Positions 1-12,295 of a stretch of 64,000 nt of DNA are shown here, in pieces. Each line of letters starts with the position of its first letter. Position 1 is the stretch's first letter. Under the pieces are notes generated by a model that saw only the letters and a list, made by a program, of their open reading frames with translations, searched no databases and had not been told where the DNA came from. The DNA is taken from assembly GCF_932274485.2 (NCBI RefSeq), contig NC_065884.2, positions 38,211,540 to 38,275,539 on the forward strand. Direction: 5' to 3'. The stretch comes from Patella vulgata. Lineage: Eukaryota > Mollusca > Gastropoda > Patellidae. Made by a program: the position numbers and the translations under genes.

Positions 1-1432
1 CGATATTGGCATGTATCGGATCGTAACTTCATGGATTATGGTCCCTCATTGTACGAAAAATCGCATTTTTCGCTTGTGGGCCCTATAATGGTCATAATTT
101 TTATCCGATTTAAAAAAAACATTTTAGTATATCACCCGAGTTCGAATTTCGTGAAAATCGGACCAAAACTGACTGACAAAATGGCCGTCAATCGTTCTCA
201 AATAGCGTAAAAATATGGTATATCAAGATTGTGGACTCTCTAGAGGTAACAATTTTGTTCTGATTTTGATGAAACTTGAAATGTAAGTTTATAACCCAAA
301 GATCTTGGTTCCTGTCGATATCGGTGCATATCGGAACGTAACTTCCTGACTTATGGCCCCTGGTTGTACAGAAATTCGCGTTTTTAGTTTTTGGACCCTA
401 TAGAGGTTATAATTTTTATCCGATTTCAAAAACCGTTTGACTATATCACCGTTACACCCTTAGGATGGTCGAATTCGAATTTCGTAAAAATCGGACCAAA
501 ACTGGCAGATAAAATGGCCGCCCCTCGTATTTAAATAGCGTAAAAATATGGTATATGAATGTTGTGGACCCTCTGATTTTGATGAAACTTGAAATGTAAG
601 TAAATGTAAGTAAGATCTTGGTTCCTGTCGATATTCGCGCATATCGAATCGTAACTTCCTGAATTATGGACCCTGGTTGTACGAAAAATCGCCTTTTTGG
701 CTTCAGGTCTCTCTAGAGGTCACAATTATTATCGATTTATAAAAACGTTCACATTATATCACTGTTACACCGTAATTTAGGCTGAGTTCGAATTTCGTGA
801 ATCGGACTAATGGCCGCCCCTCGTACGCAAATAGTGTATAACATCTGGTATATCAAAGTTGTGGTCCCTCTAGAGGTCACAATTTTGATCCGATTTTGAT
901 GGAACTTGAAATACATGTCTATAACCCAAAGATATTGGTTCCTGTTGATATTCGCGCGTATCGGATCATAACTTCCTGAATTATGGTCCCTGATTGTACG
1001 ATAAATCGCGTTTTTAGCTTGTGGTCCCTCTAGAGGTCACAATTATTATCCGATTTAAAAAAAAAAGTTCGAATATATCACCGTTACACCGTAATTTTGA
1101 ATGAGTTCGGATTTTAAAAACCGTTTAAATATATCATGTTGAATTCGAATATCGGGAAAATCGAAATGAAACTGTCCGACAAAATGTCCGCTCTTTGTAC
1201 GCAATTGTATAAAAGTATGCAATACGAAGGTTGTGGACCCTCTAGAGGTCACAATTTTTATCCGATTTTGATGAAACTTAAAACACACCTTTATATCCCA
1301 AAAATGTCAGTCCCTTTTGATATTTGCGTGTTTCAGACCATAACTTTCTGGATTATTGCCCCTGATTATACAAAAAATTCCGTTTGTTTTTAGCCTGTTC
1401 TCTATCCATCTCTTGCAAAATGTGGGCGTATC
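1..1432 (+). repeat. Rep-A tandem array (about 320-bp monomers, plus orientation)
   Basis: About four diverged monomers recur. Each contains, in order, a cggatcgtaacttcctga block, an attatggcccctg block, aaaaatcgcgttttt, a ctctagaggtcacaa block and a ttatccgattt block. The monomers match arrays at 27846-28757 (same orientation) and 5590-6191 and 12821-14157 (opposite orientation). The array continues off the left edge of the window. Near 1415-1432 it ends in aaaatgtgggcgtat, which matches the hairpin cap seen at 14087-14157. Short ORFs across it are repeat shadows. No coding function is visible. Confidence 0.85.
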
Positions 1433-1547
1433 CTGCCTGGCAGCCGCTGTTTTTTTTATCAGTAAATTTCAGTGATTTCGGATAAGTAAAACGTTTTGAA
1501 AATATTGTCATTCCATAGCCACCGCCCATTCTTGGAAGGACGCTAAC

Positions 1548-1640
1548 CAGAAATGTATTTATTTCGAATATAGGAGACGAATTCACGAAACGACGGCCCA
1601 TTCCGAATATTTCTAAGCCGGTAATGCGGATTTTGAAATT
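1548..1640 (+). repeat. Left member of a diverged 95-bp direct repeat flanking the 1673-3021 element
   Basis: The segment beginning ccagaaatgtatttattt and ending near taatgcggattttgaaa has a diverged partner at 3033-3130 in the same orientation. The two lie immediately outside the inverted-repeat element. They are too long and diverged to be a target-site duplication, so an older tandem duplication that was later invaded is the likely explanation. Confidence 0.6.
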
Positions 1641-1919
1641 TTGAAATACGAAAAATTCGACCCTGATCCCTATGGGGCGCCGTTTGTAAATTAATTATTT
1701 AGCTTTTTATATAGCAAAAAACACTAGATTTAATTTAAATTTATGTATATGGTTAAATCTCGACTTTTGTGCACATTTTTCACTTTTAATATTTAAACTA
1801 AAAATACAACAAAAACTCAATATTTAACATAATATATATAAATATTTCTTGATTTGTCTCTATTTTCATATTTAACATTTAGCATTGAATATTAAGACCA
1901 AAACAAGAGATTTGATGAT

Positions 1920-2095
1920 ATATAAATATTTATATATTTAGTTAAACATTTATATATTTAGCTAAATAATATATATTTAGCTAAATAGTATATATTTAGC
2001 TAAATAATATATATTTAGCTAAATAATATATATTTAGCTAAATATTTATATATTTAACTAAATAATTATATATTTAGCTAAAAAAATAGTTAAAT
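1920..2095. repeat. 22-bp AT-rich satellite, first block
   Basis: Repeats of the form atatatttagctaaata. The core tatttagctaaata is itself palindromic. This block lies on the left of the nested 2105-2393 element, and the same satellite resumes on its right. Confidence 0.85.
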
Positions 2096-2104
2096 TTACA
2101 AAGC

Positions 2105-2393
2105 GCAACCGTACCACGCCGTTTGTAAAATAATTATTGTTGTAAGCGACTTCACACTAAACGATGACGTAGTGTACAACTTTCCATTGACTGCACAACA
2201 CAGTACTATCTGGTACCTGAACGCTCAGCTTAGTTCTTACACCCGTGATTCGGGTTACAAGTTCGTGGGCAGCTTCCATTTCTAATTGCTAGTAGGCCTA
2301 TTGTGCCAAGGCTCACGTGTCGGGTACACGTCATCATTTTATGCGCAGTATTTTGTGTCGCTTACGATAATAGAAATATTGGCGGGACCACAA
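2105..2393. mobile_element. Nested MITE-like inverted-repeat element inside the satellite
   Basis: The segment runs from near taccacgccgtttgtaaa to near attggcgggaccaca and carries imperfect inverted ends, including gttgtaagcgac on the left against gtcgcttacgataat on the right. Its left end also resembles the terminus of the enclosing 1673-3021 element, so the two may be related. It is base-composition distinct (GC-richer) from the satellite on both sides. There is no coding capacity. Confidence 0.5.
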
Positions 2394-2394
2394 A

Positions 2395-2760
2395 TATATA
2401 TTTAGTTAAATATTTATACATTAAGCTAAACATATATATTTATATATTTAGTTAACTGTTTAAATATATATATATTTAGTTAAATGTTTATATATTTAGT
2501 TAAATGTTTATATATTTTTAACTAAATATATATATTTAGCTAAATGTTTATATATTTAGCTAAATGTTTAAATATTTAGCTAAATGTTTATATATTTAGC
2601 TAAATGTTTATATATTTAGCTAAATGTTTATATATTTAGCTAAATGTTTATATATTTAGCTAAATGTTTATATATTTAGCTAAATGTTTATATATTTAGC
2701 TAAATGTTTATATATTTAGCTAAATGTTTATATATTTAGCTAAATATTTAACTTTAGATT
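2395..2760. repeat. 22-bp AT-rich satellite, main block
   Basis: About fifteen near-perfect copies of a 22-bp unit, tatatatttagctaaatgtt plus ta. Copies between 2540 and 2750 are almost identical to each other, while those nearer the edges are more diverged, the usual pattern of a satellite homogenised in its centre. Confidence 0.9.
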
Positions 2761-3032
2761 TTTCAGTGATTTAGTATTTAGCATTTATACCTACGTAAAA
2801 CAGCACATTTAGCTATATATTTAACTAAGCGATGTGAAATCAAGATATAACATTTAAAGTTTTTCATAGACCAAAAACTCGACTTTTAGCTACAATATTT
2901 TTTGATATTTACATATATGCCATTTTTGTTCTAATATTTATCTAAATATATATATTCGGAGTTAAATCTAATGTTTTTGCTATAAAAAAAATTAAATAAT
3001 TATTTTACAAACGGCGCCCCATAGATCCCAGC

Positions 3033-3130
3033 TATCCAGAAATGTATTCATTTCTGAAAGAGGAGATGGATTTGACAAACTACGGCCTATTCTGTTTATT
3101 TACAAGCCCGTTAATGTAGATTTTTCACTA
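3033..3130 (+). repeat. Right member of the diverged 95-bp direct repeat
   Basis: Begins ccagaaatgtattcattt and aligns along its length with 1548-1640. See that entry. Confidence 0.6.
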
Positions 3131-5454
3131 TTTTTCATAGTCAATTCAAAATGGTGATCATCAGTTGACCTAAATCAAATTCTGCCCTGAACGTTATTCA
3201 GGCATTCCTTCAAGGATTCAGAAAATTTAGCTCCCATGTCTGTAAGTAAAATATCGCAAAAGCTTACTGATTTTTCACGTTTCAAGATGGTGGCACTTCC
3301 GGTTCCATCGATTGACTTCATATTTTGTGAACGCATCTGTAAATTCTTAGCTAGTACAGAAAAAATAAATAAAGGCAATCTAGCCTATATTTTTTTGAAA
3401 ATTTTGATCCTTAATTTCTCCAAGGTTAGATAATTTAGAAAATTTCTAATGGCATCTTTCAAGTCGCATCAGTAAGATCTACTTACATTCCAAATTTCAT
3501 GAATATCGTGCAAATATTAAAGAAGTTGACATATGGGTCTCAACTTCCGGGACGAAATAACAGCGACGAATTTTCGAAATTCAAAAATCTGAAATTGCAG
3601 TGAAAATGAATTTCTTCAAGGTACTCAAAGAAAAAAGAATTAGTAAAATTTATATTAGAGCTTAGTAACTTTAACAAAAACAATAAGCTTTCATATGGAA
3701 TATGAAAGCTTAATAATCTTAACAGAAACAATAAGCTTTCATATAGGCCTGCCGCCAAAATTTCTACCTTGCTTAGAAACACAATTCCGCTACATGGTCA
3801 TCCCAAATAAACAAACTATACATTTTTGGAAAGCTTTTAACACCAGGAACATAAATCCAGAGAGTTCCAAGCAAAAACTTTGCACTAACTCGATTTAGGG
3901 CCATGTGAAAATTGTAATTGTCAAATAAATGCTATATTTATACTAATAATTGTGAAGTTGACATAAAATTAAATATTGGCGAAAACACCCGATACCTTCA
4001 CCCTAGGCAAAGAATATGATGTTGGTTAAATTTTGATGTAAAGCAAAATGCAAAAAACATAATGGACTAGGGAATATACAGAATTTTGGAAATCCATTAA
4101 CGGTAATAGAGAGTTATCTCCCTTTCTGTCAAATGTTTGCAATAGGTAACAGTATTTCAGGTGCGTGTTGACTGCTGATGCTGTATGACCCACAAGACCA
4201 TGTGTGAGCACACAAGCCCAATATTTATATCGGTAATGGGGTCACAGGGGACTGCAAGGGTTGGTGAGCGGGTGTTTACCCAGAAATTATGGGCGGAGCG
4301 CATAGACTGGTGAGCAAGGAGATATGTTTGACATTGGTTGAGCAATATGTCTATGAAGTAATGGAGACCAGACTATGTCCGTAGTTTTGTAAATCGCATT
4401 GAAACCATGTGATTTTTTCCACTAAACATAAACCCACACCAACATACCCTTTCAATTTGACCCTACGTTATTTTTACTACAGGTAGCTGTAAACCTCTAG
4501 TTCAGATATTTAAGGCCGAATTACAAACATTTAAACTGAAACCGTATCTATAATTGTGTCATTTGCTAACAAATATAGATTTAAGACAAAAATTATTTAT
4601 TGAAGTAAATCAATTATTGAAAATCAAAATTACGCAGCTACTCTTCACTTTAAATGTCATGAAAGTTAGTCGTTATCATCATCACTGTCACTACATGTAT
4701 AAACATCAAGTTCGGTTTCTTTAACAGTCTTTTTGTTTCATTTTCACATTTATTACACTTACACAGTCAGTGGTATGGGATGGGAGGGGACTGGAATATC
4801 AATGCCCAGTCGTTCGGATGGGAGGGGGAGGAAGAACAATAGTTTAAACAATATTTGATTCAACAAACTGAATCGGATTGAACAACGGTTAACGGGCTAC
4901 ATGGGTGTAGGAGGCTAATTTGCCTGAAAAATTTGTCACCCAAATTTTCTGAATGAATCAATCATTAACTAAAATGAATTTTCCACAAAGCTGTGATGGT
5001 TGTTTATTTTGAATTAATTACACAAATATACAATTATATTTCCATGAGATATAGTCGCATTCTCCATTCTCTGAAGCTTGTGCCCGAAAAAGTGAAATAC
5101 ATTGCCCGAAAATGGACGGTTCAACGAATCTGGGAGGGCGGGTGTGCATATAAGCTCCCCCAGAGCAGTATTTCTACTAATATATATGTAAACTTCTAGT
5201 TCAGATTAGATTTGGGGCTAAATTCGTACCCAATATTTGAATTGAAACAAAGCATCTACATGTATATGAAATTTTTTCACTAAAATAGATATATGTCAAA
5301 ACCTTAATAATACTGTAAGTGAGTGGCTATTATAATGCAGAGAAAAAAAAATCAATCGTTATAATGAAGATGTACATACGCCCGCCATACATTACGGTCT
5401 ACTCTTTATTTCGTATTTAAAGTTAATTCTTTTACCTGCACGTCAACGTATGCA
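3131..5454. other. No recognisable gene; short palindromic duplication near 3660-3755
   Basis: No ORF here resembles a known protein. At 3680-3755 the unit aacaataagctttcatat occurs twice, with a reversed atatgaaagctt between the copies, giving a small palindromic duplication. Near 4765-4830 a G-rich stretch with cagtcgttcggatgggag resembles a heavily decayed SINE B piece. Otherwise the sequence looks like unique or very old repeat DNA. Confidence 0.4.
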
Positions 5455-5575
5455 CGGGTCCTCCGTTTTATATTCCATCCGAATAACTGGACGCCGCCCA
5501 TCACAGCCCCCTCCCCCGCTTTCTGCACCACTGACAAGGGGAAACAACGCTGGAAAGTGAAAAGTTTGGGGAACT
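5455..5575 (-). mobile_element. SINE B fragment, antisense
   Basis: Contains ccatccgaataactgg and the block caccactgacaaggggaaa, the reverse complement of the SINE B body seen in full at 31388-31715. The tRNA-like head is missing. Confidence 0.6.
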
Positions 5576-5589
5576 GTCTAGGTCAACAC

Positions 5590-6191
5590 GATATGCACGA
5601 ATATCGAAAGGAACTGAGATCTTTGGGTTATAAACTTACATTTCAAGTTTCAACAAAATCGGATACAAATTGTGACCTCTATAGGGTCGACAAGCTTGAT
5701 ATACCATATTTTTACGCTATTTGAGAAAGATGGGCGGCCATTTTGTCAGTCAGTTTTGGTCCGATTTTCACGAAATTCGAACTCAGCCATCCTTAGGGTG
5801 TAACGGTGATATGTTAAAACGGTATTTTAAATCGGATAAACATTATGACCTCTATAGGGTCCACAAGCTAAAAACGTGATTTTTCGTACAATCAGGGGCC
5901 ATAATTCAGGAAGTTACGGTCCGATATGCGCGAATATTGAAAGGAACTGAGATCTTTGGGTTATAAACTTACATTTCAAGTTTCAACAAAATCGGATAAA
6001 AATTGTGACCTCTATAGGGTCCACAACCTTGATATACCATATTTTTACGCTATTTGAGAACGATTGGCGGCCATTTTGTCAGTCAGTTTTGGTCTGATTT
6101 TCACGAAATTCGGACTCAGTCGTCCTTAGGGTGTAACGGTGATATACTAAAACGATTTTTTAAATCGGATAAAAATTATGACCTCTATAGA
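5590..6191 (-). repeat. Rep-A array, reverse orientation, left of the BEL/Pao insertion
   Basis: About two monomers in reverse complement to those at 1-1400, with gacctctatagggtcc, ggccattttgtcagtcag and ggttataaacttacattt blocks. The array is interrupted at 6192 by the BEL/Pao element and resumes at 12821 in the same orientation, so the two parts were one array. Confidence 0.85.
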
Positions 6192-6750
6192 TGTGGCTAC
6201 CATATGAATTTGCTATATTTCGTTAATTGCGGTGTGAATCCTATGAAAACGTTCCAGGTACAAATTTTAGATGCGACGACGGTAGGGGGGGGGGGGGGTG
6301 GCGCCGAGATAGGACATGATTGGTGTTTGACTCTTTTTATAACCTTCGTGGCGGTTTTCCGCAGTCTCTAACTGCATGAAAACCACACCACACAAACTTT
6401 AGGTTTGTCCTTCTACAGTTAAGTGCGTAATTTGTGAGTTTTTCTTGGCTAATGAGTGTTAGTCATTAAATCTTCTGTTGAAGATAGTGGAGCGTGTTTT
6501 TAGCGGTTTAGCATTCGGATAACTGTGTGGTTTCTCGGAATTTGTACTGCATTGAACAATTGCCATTGTTGACATATTTTCAGTTTGTAAATTGAATCAT
6601 GTGAGTTCTTGTGTACTTTTTTTGTTTCTCAATATATATTGTTAATCATTTCAATAGTCGTTGTTTATTTTATTGGAATTCGTAAGCTGAGGAGCGTGTC
6701 GTTTCTCCCCGTCATTTTACGTTGACCCTCATCCGTGTGACATAATTTAC
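6192..6750 (+). repeat. 5' LTR of the BEL/Pao element
   Basis: Begins tgtggctaccatatgaattt and ends gtgacataatttac. It matches 12296-12820 over its whole length apart from a short block present only here and a G-run of differing length. Translation through it gives a shared ORF shadow in both LTRs. Confidence 0.9.
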
Positions 6751-6779
6751 TTGAAGTTTTCATGCAATTGAGCATTTTA

Positions 6780-8340
6780 GGGTTAGATCCTTTATTGAGA
6801 AACTTGGTAATTTTAATCAAGAGATAAATGTTAGTATTGAGACAGGGGATTCCTTAGATTTTATTGAAGAGAATGTTAAGGCTTATGAAAGTTTATGGAG
6901 AAAGTTTTTTTCTTGCCATGAGAGATATCTACACTGTTTAAAGCTTGAAGATAGTGAGAAGGCCTATTATGATGCAGTTTTGAAACAAAGAAAAGAGTTT
7001 GACAGAGTTGTCAAATTATGACATAAGAGAAGAGAGGAAGACAAACAAGAACGCACAAGCAGCTTATTTACTAAAACATCTTCCCGCCAAAGCTAGAGGA
7101 GTACAAGTTCTTCAGTATTTCTCAAAAAGAAAGAAGAGTTGGTTAACTATTGCTTAGTTGAAATTACAACAGCTGAAGAAGAAACATAAGATTGAAAGAC
7201 AGTACTTGGAAATAAAAAAACCCAAGAGTAATTACTAGACGCTGAAATGCAGCAAGAGCAGGCTAAGATTTGTTTACAGATATATGAAGAATTTCATAAT
7301 GAGAATAGAGAAGAGGAGAGTAGAAACCAATTAGAAGATAAAGTAGCGGGAATGTCAGCATTTCCAGAGATAATTAAAACAGATTGTGTTCAAGACACTT
7401 CAGCAAGAGAAGATGACAGAGTTTCAGTTTTACAAACCAATATAAGAAATCCCAGTAATACAACTGTATCTAATGTTGCGCCAACTTTGAGTGCCAATTC
7501 CACATCTGTAACTGCACAGAATATGCCCATATTTCATAATACCAGTGATTTGCCTGTACAAGAAGACCCTTTACAGGATTTACCAGCTACAGTTATTCAA
7601 CAGAACGATTCAAACTCAGAATCGATTCAGACTGATAAAACAGAGATATTGATGCAGAAGTTATGTCAAGTTGTAACCTATCCTAGGATGGAGTACCTAC
7701 ATTTTGATGGCAATCCACTTAGATATGTGTCTTTCATGCACAATTTTGAGACCGGCCTGGAGTCCCAGAATTCAGATGATAGTACCAAACTGCAATTATT
7801 AATTCAGCATTGTCATGGTAGGGCCAGGGAGCCAATAGAGAGCTGTGTCAACCTACCTGTAGAAGAGGGGTATCTGACTGCCAAGAAAACACTGAAGGAA
7901 AACTTTGGGAAGGTGCATATAATTGCAAAGGCACATTTGGATAAATTAGAGAAGTTACCAATAATTAAAAGAGCAGATGGACCTTCGTTGCTGGAATTTG
8001 TCCGACATTAGAAGTAACATACAGATCATTATATGGCATGGGTGTGGATTACCTGAGTAAGTTGAATCATGTGAACACCCTGCATACCCTGAATAAGAAA
8101 TTACCGACATTTTTGAGAGCAAAATGGACAGATCATGCTGGAGGTATTATTGAATCTGGAGTAAGGCCAAGGTTTGAAGATTTCTTGAGCTTCCTGAAAA
8201 GAAGAACCAGTTTGGTGAATAATGAATTTGGAGAAGATTTAAACATGAGTCTTAGTAAAGAAAACAATTTCAAGGGAGAAAACAAGGGGCGCATAGAGAG
8301 AAAATTTACTACTTTAGCCACTGCCACAAATAAGCCTCCA
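6780..8340 (+). pseudogene. gag region of the BEL/Pao element (fossil)
   Basis: The longest open stretch, 7247-8011, is acidic and glutamine-rich. It ends in a segment with YLHFDGNPLRYVSFMHNFE and KLQLLIQHCHGRARE, typical of the DUF1759-type gag of Pao elements (short block, HFDG-like motif, then the LLQHC-like motif). Upstream sequence from about 6830 also has gag-like coding character. This would be the structural protein of the element's particle. It is part of a broken copy. Confidence 0.8.
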
Positions 8341-8990
8341 CAGAGACTGGATAGTTCAGTTAAATGTCTGTTTTGTGCTGGAAGTCATGTCATTTGGAAA
8401 TGTTTTAAGTTTAATGAGTTACAAGTTAGGGATCGGTTAGAATTTGTTATGAATAATAATATTTGTTTAAGGGGTCTGAATAAGGGCCATTATGCTAAAG
8501 TTTGTGATAGAGCTAACCTTGTATGTCAAGTGAAGGGTTGTGGGAAGAATCATCACACAATTTTACATGGTGTAAATCCATTTGAGCTATTCCAGATTCC
8601 AAATACCGAGCCGAAGAAACCAGTGTCAGATGGGAAACCCACTGGCAGAGGAGAGATCAAATCAAAGCCACCACCAAATGTGGCCAGTACAACAACAGCT
8701 GCAACTGGGGCTTGTGAGACCAGAATAAGCCTGGGTGTAATACCAATACAGTTACAGATAGAAGATAGTACGTTCATTAAGGCATATGCCCTACTAGATA
8801 CAGGAAGTGAAGTAAGTCTGTTGAGTCAGAAAGTTGCTGATAGACTAGGATATTCCGGAGTTAAGCAGTCTTTTACAATCACAGGAATGACAGGTTCTGC
8901 CCAGATAGATTCAGAGGTGTTTAATTACTATCAAGTCACTAGATGGTCATTCAGTTCATCCTTTAAATTCTGTTAATTTCATGTATGTCA
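8341..8990 (+). pseudogene. Zinc-knuckle and aspartic protease region of BEL/Pao (fossil)
   Basis: Cysteine/histidine clusters (C-x2-C-x4-H, then a GHYAKVC-type knuckle, then a C-x4-C-x2-HH cluster) run from about 8365 to 8565. The protease active-site motif LLDTGSEVSLLS follows at about 8793-8828. The processing protease would act on the element's own polyprotein. Context and motif order fit BEL/Pao, and the copy is broken. Confidence 0.85.
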
Positions 8991-9760
8991 ACCAAGGATG
9001 TATACCTGAGTCGGTAGATATCCAGAGATGGTCACATTTAAGAGGTATATATTATGAGCATGTAGAACCAAGAGAGATTGGTCTGTTAATTGGTTTGAAG
9101 GAGTTACCAAAATTGTTTGTACCTTTGGAAAGTCGTTCCGGAGCAGATGATGAGCCAATAGCAGTGAGATACCCACTTGGATGGATCATTTTGGGACGTT
9201 TAGGAAGAGATAAAGATGACTCAGATTATTTAGTGAATTTTATACAAGTCGCTGATGTTAGTGACCAAGACCAAAGTATGAGATATCAGTTAGACAGATT
9301 ATGGAACCACGAGTTTAAGGACTTAGAAGTAGACAACAAAGTTTGCTTGTCAGTGGATGACAAACTAGCATTAGAATTGGTTGAGAATTCGTTGAAGTTT
9401 GAAGATGGAGTATTTGTAGTTCCCATGCCATGGAAACATCAACCGCCAGAGCTTCTAAACAATAAACAGCTTGCCTGGGAAGATGATGACTTTACAGATC
9501 AAGTTCAAACATATTTTTGGAGCCAAGTCCTCACCCTTTATCGAGAACCATTGCTTACGAACCACAGGAAAGATGTTTGGAGAAGAATTTTCTGCAGAAA
9601 CAGTAAAAACAGTAAATAGAGATATGTATGTTGATGACCTTATGAAATCAGTGAAGACAACTGAAGAAGCTTTGAAGTTAATAACAGAATTGAAAGATTT
9701 ATTAGCCAGGGGGTGGGGGGGTCCATTTGAGGAAATGGTGCAGTAACGACAGAGATGTTG
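8991..9760 (+). pseudogene. Reverse transcriptase region of BEL/Pao (fossil)
   Basis: Starts in the segment preceding the RT core with GLLIGLKELPK and RYPLGWIILG, both characteristic of Pao-type pol. It continues through VDDKLALELVENSLK-like sequence to the catalytic-box region with RDMYVDDLMKS near 9620. The region is shorter than a typical Pao RT and interrupted, so it cannot be functional as it stands. Confidence 0.8.
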
Positions 9761-10660
9761 TACTACAAATTCCAGAAGAAGAGAGAGCAAAATCATTAGT
9801 ATCCATGGATTTAGATAATTTACCAACCGATAGCACTCTAGGGTTAAAATGGAATACTGAGACAGATGAATTTGTATGGGAAATCCTGGAGAAGATGCAC
9901 AAGAAGGCTAAGAGGGCACCCCTGACTAGAAGATGCGTTTTGTCTGTAGTGTATTCATTGTTCGACCCTTTAGGATTTCTTGCTCCATTTTTGATGAAAG
10001 CTAAGTTGTTGCTACAGATGTTTAGTGTGAAGGGTTTGAGATGGGATGAACAGTTGGGTGAAGCTGACAGAGAACAGTGGTCGAGATGGTTAAGTGATTT
10101 ACCGCAGTTGTCAGGGTTAAGGGTGGACAGATGTTATAGACCAAAGTCATTAAGTGTTTTAAGTTCAGTAGAGTTACATTTATTTTCGGATGGTTCGAGG
10201 GTAGGTTATTCCTCAGTAGCGTATTTACGTTTTATGGGATCAGATACTAGGATTCATTGTGCCTTTGTGATAGGTAAGAGTAGGTTGGCACCCATTAAAG
10301 AGATATCCATTCCTCGGTTAGAGTTGGCAGGTGCAGTATTGTCTGTTCGACTTTGTAGGTTCATTTTAGAGGAGTTAGAATTACCGATTAGGGAAGTTAT
10401 ATACTGGACTGATTCGATGTCTGTTCTCAAGTGCATCGATGATACATCAAAAAGATATTAAACCTTTGAGTCCAATCGGCTAACGCTCATTCACTTAGGC
10501 TCTAAACCTCACCAGTGGAGATATATAAATAGAGAAGACAACCCAGCAGACGATGGTTCTAAGGGTTTAAAACTAAATAGCATGATTAAGACAAATAGAA
10601 GGGTAAATGGTCCTGATTTCTTGTGGAAAGAAGAAAGGTCATGGCCAGAGAAAATATAGA
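9761..10660 (+). pseudogene. RT thumb/connection and RNase H region of BEL/Pao (fossil)
   Basis: Contains VLSVVYSLFDPLGFLAPF, a block found after the RT core in BEL/Pao elements, then LHLFSDGSRVGYSSVAYLR (start of the RNase H fold, Asp in FSDGS) and the segment ending VIYWTDSMSVLKC (second RNase H Asp). The next stretch has PADDGSKGL-type sequence, the end of this domain in the family. Confidence 0.85.
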
Positions 10661-12195
10661 GTCCTGAGTTGGCTGATGATGATGATATTGAAGTACGGAA
10701 AGAAGCCCGGATTTATGCCACTGGTACACCCAATAGGGAACCAGATATGTTGATGAGGTTTATTCATCATTACTCTTCATGGTGGAGATTAAAAAGAGCC
10801 TTTGCCTGGATTTTGAGGTTCAAGAGAATATGGTACAGACGCACCTTTAAGTGTGTGAATCAGAATCCAGATGCTGATCAAATTTCAGAGTATTTAACAG
10901 TGGAAGAAATCAGTGCAGCAGAGATTAATATAATCCGTTATGTGCAGAACGATAAGTTTCCAGATGTTATTTTAATCGTCTTCTGACCACTTAACTCTTA
11001 AAAGAGTTAAGTGGTCAGAAGACGATTAAGAGTAGTTCTGCATTAGTGACATTGAGTCCCAAAATGATTAATGGTCTGATCTGTGTAGGTGGAAGACTAC
11101 GCCTTGGGTCAGTAGATGATCATGCGAAGCGCCCCATCATTGTTCCTTACAAGCACCATGTAACTGATGTTATCATCTCTTCGTTCCATTTAGCTGTTGG
11201 TCATATGGGTCAAGAGAGTGTCTTAAGTGCTCTAAGGCAGAAATATTGGGTGATAAATGGTCGTTCAGAAGTTCGACGCGTTATCAGAAAGTGTGTCACA
11301 TGTCAACGACAACACAAGAGAAAGGAGCAACAGTTCATGGCTGACCTTCCCATGGAGCGTCTACAACCGGATAAGGCTCCGTTTACTTATGTGGGAGTGG
11401 ATTATTTTGGGCCTCTAAAAGGTCGGTAGATCTACGGCTAAGAGATATGGATGCCCGTTTACATGCTTAACAATGTATCAACGCTGATTCGATGATAAAC
11501 TGTTTGCGGAGATTTATAAGTGTTCGCGGATATCCAGAAAAACTTTTAAGTGATAATGGGTCGAATTTCACGAAGGCAGACAAAGAACTAAAGGAAGCCC
11601 TGATGAACATAAACAAATCAAAAATTACAGATTCGTGTGCTCAGCAGGACATTATTTGGTGTTTTAATCCCCCAGGTGCTAGCCATATGGGTGGCATCTG
11701 GGAGAGGATGATCAGGTCTGTGAAGCAGATTTTAAATTCGCTGATTAGAGAACAGCTTATTAGTGATGAGGTTTTATTGACTGTCATGGTGGAGGCTTCA
11801 TCTGAGACCAAGTCCAACCTTGCCCCCGGGACTGTTCTCTAAAGAAGATCTATACATCAGGAGGCAGTGGCGGCAAGCACAATACTTGAGTGGTGTGTTC
11901 TGGATATACGAACCTTGATACAGAGAAGCAAGTGGGCTACACGTCGGAAGAATGTGGAGATAGGCGATATCGTGTTAATGGCAGATGACAACTTTCCAAG
12001 AGAACAATGGCCTTTGGTGCGTATCGTAGACGTTCATAAATCTGATGATGAATGTGTGCGTTCAGTTGACGACCAATTACCAAGATTTGTGTTCTTGAAC
12101 TCGAGTGACAGAACTATATTAGTCATGACTTGCACATGTGTATTTTCATTGTTCTCATCAAGATATTTCCAGTTGTATTTATATATCTTTTAAAT
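10661..12195 (+). pseudogene. Integrase region of BEL/Pao (fossil)
   Basis: An HHCC zinc-binding segment is visible near 11190-11320 (HLAVGHMGQESVLSALR, then CVTCQRQ). The DDE core begins at about 11390 with YVGVDYFGPL and continues through KLLSDNGSNF and the GGIWERMIRSVK block near 11690-11730. A C-terminal piece with GDIVLMADDNFPREQWPL follows near 11960-12020, a typical end for Pao integrases. Part of a broken copy. Confidence 0.85.
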
Positions 12196-12295
12196 TTCAG
12201 TTGAGTTATTTTGTTTCCCATAATGTAAAGTATGGTAGCTCGTGTATATCTATGTACATAAAAATCCTTTTATTAGGCTTTTATGTAGGGGCTGG

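Larger units (their letters stand above)
1673..3021. mobile_element. 1.35-kb non-autonomous DNA transposon with TIRs, TA target site
   Basis: The ends are inverted repeats of about 55 bp, starting tggggcgccgtttgtaaa on the left and ending with the reverse complement on the right. A TA dinucleotide abuts each end (1671-1672 and 3022-3023), consistent with a TA target duplication as in Tc1/mariner-type elements. The interior is almost entirely AT-rich tandem repeat plus a smaller nested inverted-repeat element. No transposase is encoded, so mobility would depend on an enzyme from elsewhere. The superfamily is not certain. Confidence 0.75.

Noticed and set aside
6054-6371. 105-residue ORF over the 5' LTR junction, and its relative at 12242-12484
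   Set aside because: They share sequence only because both run through the same LTR, and the first also reads Rep-A. These are repeat shadows.
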